Made by a program: the position numbers and the translations under genes
Shown here: one piece after another, positions 1 to 6,789 of the stretch
How positions within the stretch are numbered: position 1 is the stretch's first letter
Layout of the letters: each line of letters begins with the position of its first letter
Assembly (NCBI GenBank): GCA_964637235.1
Contig: CAZWVR010000098.1
Coordinates: 1 to 8,556, forward strand
Length of the DNA: 8,556 bases
Direction of reading: 5' to 3'
Source of the DNA: CAZWVR01 sp964637235
GTDB lineage: Bacteria; Bacteroidota; Bacteroidia; Bacteroidales; S143-33
The notes under the pieces: generated by a model
Database searches by the model: none
Seen by the model: only the letters and a program-made list of their open reading frames with translations
Told to the model about the DNA's origin: nothing

Positions 1-1
1 G

Positions 2-1849
2 GTAGGATCTATAAATATAGACCAATTTGGAAAAGATTATCGAGAAAAACTAAGAAAATATTTACAGAGTGATTCTATAAAAAAAGCTGGTAATAATATA
101 AACATAAAAGCTTACAACCGATTTTATAAAAAAATAGCCTCAATATTAGCATTTATATATAACAAAGGAATTTTAGATCCTACTGAACTGACCGACTTAA
201 TGGATAAATACAAAGAATATTCACTTATCATATTTAGAGATAATACTGTTAAAAATTATGCTTTCTCACAGGTATTTACCCTGAAAAAAGCTTATAAATA
301 TTTAGAGGACAAACTTCTGGAACTTAAAACTGTGGAAGAGAAAAACAAACAAATTATAGACTTTTTTACCTCTATGCATTTAGAGAACTACATAAAGCCT
401 AATTTGAAATTTAACTATCAGAAAACCATGGAATTACACAAAAAACTTTTAGACGAAATTTCGCAAACGAGAGGAAAAATACAGGCAGGAGAACTTATAA
501 TATCAAAAGGAGAAATAGTCACATTAGAAAAATATCGTATTTTAATGTCTTTAAAACGATTTTACGAAACAGGTTCTGTGAGCAGTAAAATTGCCATTAA
601 AGTAGGAGTTTTTATTCTTATCCTAATTTTTTATCTAATACTCGTTTTATTTATATACAACTATAAATCCGAAATTCTTGCTAATCTGAATGATACTCTA
701 TTTATTTTCTCCTTAGTGACTGTTTTTATTATAATTTTCTTAATATTCATACGCTTTTCCAACGTAAACATTTATATATTACCAATAGCCCTATTGCCAA
801 TAATTATAAAAGTTTTTTACGACGAAAGATTAGCTTTATTCGCATATTTAACTACTATTTTCATCATCGGCTTTATAGCACCTAATAGTTTTGAATTTAT
901 AATAATGCAGTTCACTTCTGGCTTTGCTGCAATATTTTCTTTAAGTCAACTTAGTAGAAGGGGACAATTGTATGTCTCTGTTATGGCAGTATTTGTATCT
1001 CTGAGTTTTCTATATCTGGGTATAGCTTTAATACAAGAAGGTAATTTATTGAATATCAACTGGAAAATGTTTCTATTCTTTGGCATAAACAGTTTGCTCC
1101 TACTTTTAGGCTACCCTCTTATATATCTATTTGAACGTACTTTTGGAAAAATTTCGGATATAACACTTATAGAACTTTTAAATACAAATCAGCCGTTATT
1201 ATATAAACTTTCAACAGAGGCACCCGGTACATTTCATCACTCATTACAAGTAGCCAACTTAGCTGAGTTTATAGCAAAACGTCTTAATGCCAACTCTTTA
1301 TTAACAAGGGTAGGAGCACTCTATCATGATATTGGAAAAACTTATGCTCCTCATTTCTTTACAGAAAATCAACACGGTATAAATCCCCACGATAATCTTG
1401 AATTTGAGCAGAGTGCTAAAATAATTATAGACCACGTAAATAAAGGAATAGAATTAGCAAATAAGTATAATTTACCTCAACAAATAATTGATTTTATCCG
1501 AACCCACCACGGCACTACCACTGTTCAGTATTTTTATAAAAAATTTATAAAAAAATATCCTGAGAAAAAAGACGAGTTAGACAAATTCCGCTATCCGGGA
1601 CCGAGACCATTTTCCAAAGAAACAGCTATTTTAATGATGGCAGACTCAATTGAAGCTGCTTCGCGTAGTCTAAGCGAATATAACGAAAAGACAATCAGCG
1701 AATTAGTAGATAGAATAATAGACTATCAACTCTCTGAACATCAGTATGATGATGCTAATATAACATTTAAGGAACTCACTCAAATACGAAAAATATTTAA
1801 GGAACAACTAATGAATATTTACCATAGGCGTATAGCTTATCCAAAATAA
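2..1849 (+). CDS. pgpH: PgpH-like 7TM HD-domain cyclic-di-AMP phosphodiesterase, 5' truncated by window edge
   Basis: Membrane phosphodiesterase of the 7TMR-HD family, whose characterised member, Listeria PgpH, hydrolyses cyclic di-AMP. The frame is open from base 2, so the Met codon at 200 is internal; 615 codons are visible and roughly the first 70-100, including the N-terminal membrane anchor, lie outside. Numbering from the first in-window codon: residues 1 to about 190 are the end of the extracytoplasmic 7TMR-HDED domain, closing with a typical GKIQAGELIISKGEIVT stretch. Seven hydrophobic helices follow (about 197-220, 229-250, 255-273, 277-292, 296-314, 323-344, 354-378), then a cytoplasmic HD domain. 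Its expected metal ligands all appear present: the second His of HH 412-413, HD 442-443, His478, HH 502-503 and Asp548. YPGPRPFSKE and MADSIEA are also family-typical. It ends tail to tail with infB, one base away. Family and domains are clear; the c-di-AMP substrate is inferred from homology. Confidence 0.9.
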   Translation, partial: VGSINIDQFGKDYREKLRKYLQSDSIKKAGNNINIKAYNRFYKKIASILAFIYNKGILDPTELTDLMDKYKEYSLIIFRDNTVKNYAFSQVFTLKKAYKYLEDKLLELKTVEEKNKQIIDFFTSMHLENYIKPNLKFNYQKTMELHKKLLDEISQTRGKIQAGELIISKGEIVTLEKYRILMSLKRFYETGSVSSKIAIKVGVFILILIFYLILVLFIYNYKSEILANLNDTLFIFSLVTVFIIIFLIFIRFSNVNIYILPIALLPIIIKVFYDERLALFAYLTTIFIIGFIAPNSFEFIIMQFTSGFAAIFSLSQLSRRGQLYVSVMAVFVSLSFLYLGIALIQEGNLLNINWKMFLFFGINSLLLLLGYPLIYLFERTFGKISDITLIELLNTNQPLLYKLSTEAPGTFHHSLQVANLAEFIAKRLNANSLLTRVGALYHDIGKTYAPHFFTENQHGINPHDNLEFEQSAKIIIDHVNKGIELANKYNLPQQIIDFIRTHHGTTTVQYFYKKFIKKYPEKKDELDKFRYPGPRPFSKETAILMMADSIEAASRSLSEYNEKTISELVDRIIDYQLSEHQYDDANITFKELTQIRKIFKEQLMNIYHRRIAYPK

Positions 1850-1850
1850 A

Positions 1851-4800
1851 TTACTCTTCATTAACTTCAATCATTTCAAAAGCTTCAATAAAATCGCCAA
1901 CTTTTATATCATTGAAATTTTCTATACGTATTCCACATTCATAATCTTTAAGAACTTCATTTACGTCTTTATCATATCTACGCAAAGATGCAATTTTACC
2001 GGTATAAACAACAACCCCATCACGAATTAAGCGTACATTCGCATCTCTGTGGATTTTACCATCTCTGACAATACAACCTGCAACTGTTCCGACTTTTGAT
2101 ATTTTAAAAGTTTTCAATACTTCGGCAGAACCTAAAACTTGTTCTTTTTTCTCAGCTTTTACCATACCTTTCAAAGCTGCTTTTATATCTTCAAGTAAAT
2201 CATAGATAAGAGTATAAAGACGTATTTCGACCTTCAACTCCTCAGCTTTCTTGCGTGCTTCATTACTCGGACGTACATTAAATCCTATAATGATTGCCTT
2301 AGAAGCACTTGCAAGGGTCACATCATTTTCCGTTATTTGACCAGTAGCTTTGTGTATTATTTGAATCTCAATTTTATCATTTGAAAGTTGGAATAAAGAA
2401 TCACTAATTGCCTCAGCACTTCCCAAAACATCAGCTTTAATTATCAATGGTAAAGTAATCTTTTCGGAAGTATCTGCCAATTTAGCAGCAATTTTTTCAA
2501 GACTAATGATACGTTTACGAGAAATTTCGCGATATTCTCTATCTCTTTGTTGGGCATGTTTTTTAGCTTCTGCTTCATTTTCCTCTACAATAAGAGGTTC
2601 ACCGGGGGTTGGTGTACCATTCAATCCCATTATTTGTACAGGTATTGAAGGTCCTGCCTCATTTATTCTATTTTGGAGCTCATTAAACATTGCTTTGATC
2701 TTACCATAGAAAGGACCAGCCCAAACGGGATCTCCTTTTTTTAACGTACCAGTTCTCACTATCAAGGTTGCAAGAGGTCCACGTCCTTTTTCAACTTTAC
2801 TTTCTATTACCGTAGCAATTGCTCTTCGATTAGGGTTAGCCTTCAATTCTAATATTTCGGCTTGTAATAATATCAATTCTAATAGTTTTTCAATATTCTG
2901 ACCAGTTTTAGCAGAAATTTCTACCGAAGGATGAGGTCCTCCGAATTCTTCTAATACAATACCATGATTAAGTAAATCTTCTTTTATTTTTTGAGGATTA
3001 GCATTTGGTTTATCTATTTTATTTATAGCAAAAATCATTGGAATATTAGCAGCTTTTGCGTGATTTATTGCTTCTATGGTAGTAGGCATAACACTATCAT
3101 CAGCAGCAACTACAATAATGGCAATATCTGTAACTTTTGTTCCTTTGGCACGCATAGAGGTAAAAGCCTCATGTCCTGGGGTATCTATAAAAGTAATAGA
3201 ATGGATTTTACTATCCAATAAATCTTTAAACTCATCAAGCACCACGTGATAAGCACCTATATGTTGGGTTATGCCTCCTTTTTCTTTCTCTGCGACCCTA
3301 GTATTGCGTATATAGTCTAATAATGTCGTTTTCCCATGATCTACATGTCCCATAACTGTTACAATAGGTGGACGGGGCACACTATCTGGACTTTTTGCGT
3401 CTTCGTTAATTATTTTCTCTACTTTTTCCTCAAAGGTTTCTGTATCTATTTCATAAGGTATATTAAGCTCTGTAAGTACTAATTCTATTAAATCCGGGTC
3501 TAAAAGATAATTAAGAGTTGCAGGATGATCCAAATCTATCAAAAGATTTATAATCTCACTTGGAGAGATATCCAGAAGTTTTGCAAGCTCACTTACTCGG
3601 ATAAATTCCGGCACTTTAATTTTCTGCTGTTGTTCTTCTGCTACTGCAATTTTTTTCTTACGCTCTTTTTTATATGATTTACTAACAGGTTTATGTTGCT
3701 GCTTTTTAACTTCTTTTATTGCTTTATTTACTTCCTCACGATCTATAATATTAATTTCTTTTTTGCCCTTAACTTGTTTATCTTGTTTTTTATGGTCTTT
3801 TTTCTTAAACTTTTTATCAAAATGTTTTTTCTTTGATTCTTTTTCTATGTCAACTTTCTCAACTTTACGAACTGCTTTAAATTTTTTCTTAATATCTTTT
3901 TTACGTTTCTCAGTTTTAGGATGCTCTCGTTTTTTATCCTTTTTACGTTTTTTCTCTTTATGTTCTGGTTGTATATCAATTTTTCCATATATTTTTACTT
4001 CAATATCACCTTTACGAATAACTTCGGTGTTATCTGCCGATGTATCCTCCTTTGTTTCAGCTATATAAGTTTCTGGGGTTTCAGATTTATGGCTTATATC
4101 AGCGGAAATATTTTCTGTGGTTTCTGTTTTAATATCAGACTGGTTTTGGGGTGTTTCTATATCAGATACCTCAGGCACAGTCTCTAATAATTCACTTTTT
4201 TGTTTTGTTATAGTTTTCTGAGTTTGTTTAATCTCCGTTTGTGGGGCAGGTTCAATTATTTCTATTACATCCTTATGTTTCTGTTGTTCTTTTGGTTTAG
4301 CTTCTGTTTTTTGAGACAATTTATCTATTTGCTCCTTGACTTGTTTTTCTGCCTCTTTCAAACCAGTATCTTCTTTTGTAGTTTCAGGTTGGGAAATAGT
4401 TTTTTGTTTCTCTACCTTTTGAACAACTTTCTCTACCTGTTCTTGTTGTTCAACGATTTGTTTTTCAGGTTGTTTTACTTTTATTTCAGAAGTTTTTTTC
4501 TGAGTTTTTCCTTGAAGTTCATTTAAATCTATTTTATCTACGGTCTTTGGAGGGGTGATACGTTTTTTTGCCTCTTCTTTTGCAGAAATTATTTCTTGTT
4601 TTTCTGATTTATGTTGTATTTCTTTTTCAGCGGAAACATCTTTTTTGTCTTTACTTTTCTCGCGCTTAGGTTTAGGTTCTGTCAAAGCCTGTAATAATGC
4701 ATTTTTCTTTTTTTTATCTTTAACAAATTCCTCTATTACCATTTTATAATGCTCATCTGAGATTTTACTATTCTGGTTCAAATTTTGCAATCCTTTTTTT

Positions 4801-4877
4801 TCCAGAAAATCTATAATTGAACCAACTGAGATACTTATAGATTTAGCTATTTTTACCAGTCTATGTTTACTTGCCAT
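1851..4877 (-). CDS. infB: Translation initiation factor IF-2
   Basis: GTPase that brings fMet-tRNA to the 30S subunit and promotes 50S joining. The protein has 1008 residues, about 120 more than E. coli IF2; the extra length is in the N-terminus. Residues 1-50 are a short IF2_N-type helical module. Residues 60-300 are a low-complexity Lys/Glu/Gln/Thr linker, and 304-412 are extremely Lys-rich. A second IF2_N module lies at about 421-472. The G domain starts near 503: G1 GHVDHGKT 510-517, G2 GGITQHIG 534-541, G3 DTPGH 565-569, G4 NKID 619-622, G5 SAK 655-657, all intact. The beta-barrel domain II runs from about 688-775, then domain III and the tRNA-binding C2 domain to the end. The start is the ATG 12 bases after the nusA stop, with no Shine-Dalgarno sequence. 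There is no Met between residues 46 and 509, so AUG-initiated short isoforms like E. coli IF2-beta/gamma are not possible. Last gene of the rimP-nusA-infB unit. Confidence 0.98.
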   Translation of the reverse strand: MASKHRLVKIAKSISISVGSIIDFLEKKGLQNLNQNSKISDEHYKMVIEEFVKDKKKKNALLQALTEPKPKREKSKDKKDVSAEKEIQHKSEKQEIISAKEEAKKRITPPKTVDKIDLNELQGKTQKKTSEIKVKQPEKQIVEQQEQVEKVVQKVEKQKTISQPETTKEDTGLKEAEKQVKEQIDKLSQKTEAKPKEQQKHKDVIEIIEPAPQTEIKQTQKTITKQKSELLETVPEVSDIETPQNQSDIKTETTENISADISHKSETPETYIAETKEDTSADNTEVIRKGDIEVKIYGKIDIQPEHKEKKRKKDKKREHPKTEKRKKDIKKKFKAVRKVEKVDIEKESKKKHFDKKFKKKDHKKQDKQVKGKKEINIIDREEVNKAIKEVKKQQHKPVSKSYKKERKKKIAVAEEQQQKIKVPEFIRVSELAKLLDISPSEIINLLIDLDHPATLNYLLDPDLIELVLTELNIPYEIDTETFEEKVEKIINEDAKSPDSVPRPPIVTVMGHVDHGKTTLLDYIRNTRVAEKEKGGITQHIGAYHVVLDEFKDLLDSKIHSITFIDTPGHEAFTSMRAKGTKVTDIAIIVVAADDSVMPTTIEAINHAKAANIPMIFAINKIDKPNANPQKIKEDLLNHGIVLEEFGGPHPSVEISAKTGQNIEKLLELILLQAEILELKANPNRRAIATVIESKVEKGRGPLATLIVRTGTLKKGDPVWAGPFYGKIKAMFNELQNRINEAGPSIPVQIMGLNGTPTPGEPLIVEENEAEAKKHAQQRDREYREISRKRIISLEKIAAKLADTSEKITLPLIIKADVLGSAEAISDSLFQLSNDKIEIQIIHKATGQITENDVTLASASKAIIIGFNVRPSNEARKKAEELKVEIRLYTLIYDLLEDIKAALKGMVKAEKKEQVLGSAEVLKTFKISKVGTVAGCIVRDGKIHRDANVRLIRDGVVVYTGKIASLRRYDKDVNEVLKDYECGIRIENFNDIKVGDFIEAFEMIEVNEE

Positions 4878-4889
4878 AATGATTTTAAT

Positions 4890-6143
4890 TTATTTATTTT
4901 CAGCGTATTGTTCAATAGCATGTTTAATTTCCCGAGCGTAGTCTATATCAATATCCAAGACATTTGCTAATTCCTCGGGGGAATAATCCAAAATTTGATC
5001 TACTGTTTCTATACCATTTTCGTGGAAAATTTCAATAAGTTCATCATTGATAATGTCAATTTTTCCTTTAAGTTCTTCAAGTTTTGTATCGTTTTGTTCA
5101 ATAATTCTATAAACATCAATTTTATATCCGGTTAATTCTTCTGCAAGTTCAAGATTCACAGCGCCTCTACCGAGAGCTTTGCCTACTTCTTCGGGTTTTA
5201 CATAAACAATTGCAGTTTTTTCGTCCTCATTAAGAGATATAGAGTCTATTTTAGCAGGGCTTAAAGCACGTTGAATTAAAAGAGCAGTATTTTTGGTATA
5301 ATTAATAACGTCAATATTTTCATTACGTAATTCCTTCACAATTCCTTGAATACGAGAACCTCTCATTCCCACACATGCACCAACCGGGTCTATTCTTTCG
5401 TCGATACTTTCAACAGCTACTTTTGCTCTTTTACCGGGTTTTCTGACTATTTTCTTTATAAGAATAATTCCATCTTCAATTTCAGGTATTCCTTGTTCAA
5501 AAAGGCGTTCTAAAAATACTGGGGAACTACGAGAAATTATAATTTCAGGAATGCCATTTTTCATTTTTACGCTATGAACAACTCCACGCACGGTCTCACC
5601 TTTATGAAATGTTTCTCCGGGTATCATCTGATCGCGAGGTAAAAGTAATTCATTGCCTTCCTCATCTAAAAGTAGAATATCTTTATTCCAATGTTGATAG
5701 ACTTCTGCTGTAATTATTTGTCCAAGTTTTTCATAATATTTCTTATAAATTGCTTCGCGTTGGATTTGTACTAATTTAGCATTCAAACTCTGCTTAATAG
5801 TTAAGATTATACGCCTATCAAATTTTGAAAAATCTACTAAATCGCTTACTTCCTCATCTTCTTCGTAGTCCGGATCTATTTTTTTTGCCTCAGATAGTGG
5901 TATTTGAGTTATAGGGTCAGTATATTTATCATCGGGTACAACCGTTCTATTATGCCATATTTCCAACTCTCCCCTATCTGTATTAACTATAATATCAAAA
6001 TTATCAGCTGTCCCATAAGTCTTTTTTAATGCTGCTTGGAAAACGTCCTCAATGACAGTTTTTAAAGTTGAATCCTCTACATTCCTAGCTTCTTTAAATT
6101 CCGCAAATACTTCTTTAAGATTTATTTTTGTTTTCCGTGCCAT
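4890..6143 (-). CDS. nusA: Transcription termination/antitermination factor NusA
   Basis: RNA polymerase-binding factor that modulates pausing, intrinsic termination and antitermination. 417 residues in the usual order: N-terminal polymerase-binding domain 1 to about 140, with an acidic insertion near 85-105; S1 RNA-binding domain about 140-205; KH1 about 230-300 with KVAVES, then DPVGACVGMRGSRIQ (GxxG loop GMRG 259-262); KH2 about 305-350; and a C-terminal helix-hairpin-helix-like tail (about 365-417, EELANVLDIDIDYAREIK). E. coli NusA is longer because it has two C-terminal acidic repeats; here one such unit appears. The KH2 loop reads GRGA (325-328), not the usual GxxG. The start is the ATG 10 bases after the rimP stop. 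Middle gene of the rimP-nusA-infB transcript, an order widely conserved in bacteria. Confidence 0.97.
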   Translation of the reverse strand: MARKTKINLKEVFAEFKEARNVEDSTLKTVIEDVFQAALKKTYGTADNFDIIVNTDRGELEIWHNRTVVPDDKYTDPITQIPLSEAKKIDPDYEEDEEVSDLVDFSKFDRRIILTIKQSLNAKLVQIQREAIYKKYYEKLGQIITAEVYQHWNKDILLLDEEGNELLLPRDQMIPGETFHKGETVRGVVHSVKMKNGIPEIIISRSSPVFLERLFEQGIPEIEDGIILIKKIVRKPGKRAKVAVESIDERIDPVGACVGMRGSRIQGIVKELRNENIDVINYTKNTALLIQRALSPAKIDSISLNEDEKTAIVYVKPEEVGKALGRGAVNLELAEELTGYKIDVYRIIEQNDTKLEELKGKIDIINDELIEIFHENGIETVDQILDYSPEELANVLDIDIDYAREIKHAIEQYAENK

Positions 6144-6153
6144 AGAGTTAAAT

Positions 6154-6588
6154 TTAAAAATCCAAAATTAAAGTTGCTTTTTTTATTTGTGAATATTTAT
6201 AACTATCAACCTCGTTTGTTTTAAGATTTTTCAATTCTACCAATTTATCATCCGCATCTAATATTTGAGCTCTAAACTGCTGATTATCAGCGGTTATAAT
6301 ATTCACTTTTTCGTTTATATTCTTATAATACTGTTGCCAAACTTTAAAAGGTGCTGTAAGTCCCGGCGAGGAAACTTCTAATTCAAAATTATCCATTACT
6401 TCATCAAGTACTGGCAATAATTGTTTATGAATATGCTCGCATTCATTTAAACTTATCGCTCCATTATATTTATCTAAAAATATGCGTATTGTATCGTTTT
6501 TCTCATTCAATTGAATATCAACAATAAAAAACTCATTATTTAAAATATTCTGCAAATGTTCTAAAATTAAGTCTTTCAAATTCTGCAT
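6154..6588 (-). CDS. rimP: Ribosome maturation factor RimP
   Basis: Cytoplasmic assembly factor for the 30S subunit. The 144-residue length is normal for the family. The N-terminal alpha/beta domain (1 to about 82) carries IRIFLDK (34-40), the acidic and His-containing helix near 48-60, and the hallmark EVSSPGL (71-77). The C-terminal Sm/SH3-like domain (about 83-144) contains FRAQILDADDKLVELKNL. The motif continues as TAPFK rather than the DRPL common in proteobacterial RimP. First gene of the rimP-nusA-infB unit. The ATG at 6588 lies about 75 bases downstream of the predicted transcription start, with the palindrome at 6602-6657 in between. No Shine-Dalgarno sequence precedes it; the 12 bases upstream are AT-rich. 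Identification rests on the hallmark motif, the length and the conserved neighbours. Confidence 0.94.
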   Translation of the reverse strand: MQNLKDLILEHLQNILNNEFFIVDIQLNEKNDTIRIFLDKYNGAISLNECEHIHKQLLPVLDEVMDNFELEVSSPGLTAPFKVWQQYYKNINEKVNIITADNQQFRAQILDADDKLVELKNLKTNEVDSYKYSQIKKATLILDF

Positions 6589-6601
6589 TTGAGTAAAAAT
6601 T

Positions 6602-6657
6602 AAGGGGCTGCGTCAAATGTTCCCCCTTACAGAAGGAGGTCAGAGGGCAGCCCCCTT
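6602..6657 (-). repeat. Long imperfect palindrome in the rimP mRNA leader
   Basis: An outer stem pairs GGGGCTGC (6604-6611) with GCAGCCCC (6647-6654) perfectly, and continues with two A-T pairs past a bulged C at 6655. Inside it, 6622-6628 pairs with 6633-6639 (7 bp, one wobble in the - strand RNA) around the 4-base loop 6629-6632. The segments between the stems (7 and 10 bases) look unpaired. In - strand RNA the outer arm is followed by UUAAUUUUU, which resembles an intrinsic terminator. The element sits between the rimP promoter and the rimP start codon, so it would form most of the 5' leader. It is far more GC-rich than its surroundings. It could be an attenuator or regulatory leader, or a copy of a dispersed palindromic repeat; the sequence alone does not decide. 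Confidence 0.7.
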
Positions 6658-6667
6658 TTGTTCCGTG

Positions 6668-6700
6668 CAAATATAATGATTTTTTGTAAAAAAAAACAAA
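6668..6700 (-). promoter_or_regulatory. Bacteroidetes-type promoter of rimP-nusA-infB
   Basis: On the - strand, TTTG (6700-6697) is followed by a 21-base spacer and TATATTTG (6675-6668), an exact match to the Bacteroidetes primary sigma consensus TTTG / TAnnTTTG. The spacer contains a T9 run. Transcription should start around 6661-6663, giving a leader of about 75 bases before the rimP ATG. It lies 31 bases downstream of the nhaD terminator's T-run, which fits the start of a new transcription unit. This is motif-based; no start has been mapped. Confidence 0.75.
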
Positions 6701-6731
6701 ACTTTTGCTATTACGTAAGTTTAGAAAAAAT

Positions 6732-6773
6732 AAAAAAAGGATATGGACTAATAGAAAAGCGAAGCCCATATCC
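6732..6773 (-). terminator. Rho-independent terminator of nhaD
   Basis: On the - strand, GGATATGGGCT (6773-6763) pairs with AGTCCATATCC (6749-6739), making an 11-bp stem with one G-U wobble and a 13-base loop, followed immediately by seven T residues (6738-6732) and a further T-rich run. The stem begins 16 bases after the nhaD stop codon. This separates nhaD transcription from the rimP operon. Confidence 0.85.
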
Positions 6774-6789
6774 CTAAATTAGCTTAATA

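Noticed and set aside
200..202. ATG at 200 as the start of the HD-domain gene
   Set aside because: The frame is open to base 2 and the upstream residues read as a continuous part of the extracytoplasmic 7TMR-HDED domain; starting at 200 would cut that domain and remove the first membrane anchor.
2506..4749. Several + strand open frames of 64-108 codons opposite infB
   Set aside because: They are antisense to a clear IF2 gene. Their Phe/Ser/Leu-rich products are what the reverse strand of Lys/Glu-rich codons gives.
1851..6588. PgpH (c-di-AMP) and NhaD (Na+) as a linked ion-homeostasis module
   Set aside because: c-di-AMP is known to affect ion transport, but the two genes are on opposite strands with the whole rimP-nusA-infB operon between them, so position gives no support.
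6536..6769. 77-codon open frame on the - strand covering the rimP leader and the rimP start
   Set aside because: It runs through the terminator loop region, the promoter and the palindrome, and overlaps rimP in another frame; its protein is low-complexity at the start and is translated repeat at the end. Not a gene.
6633..6777. Perfect Shine-Dalgarno-like AAGGAGGT on the + strand (6633-6640) with a small frame from an ATG at 6676
   Set aside because: The ATG is about 35 bases away, the frame crosses the - strand promoter and terminator, and the SD-like bases are one arm of the palindrome. The genes here do not use Shine-Dalgarno sites.
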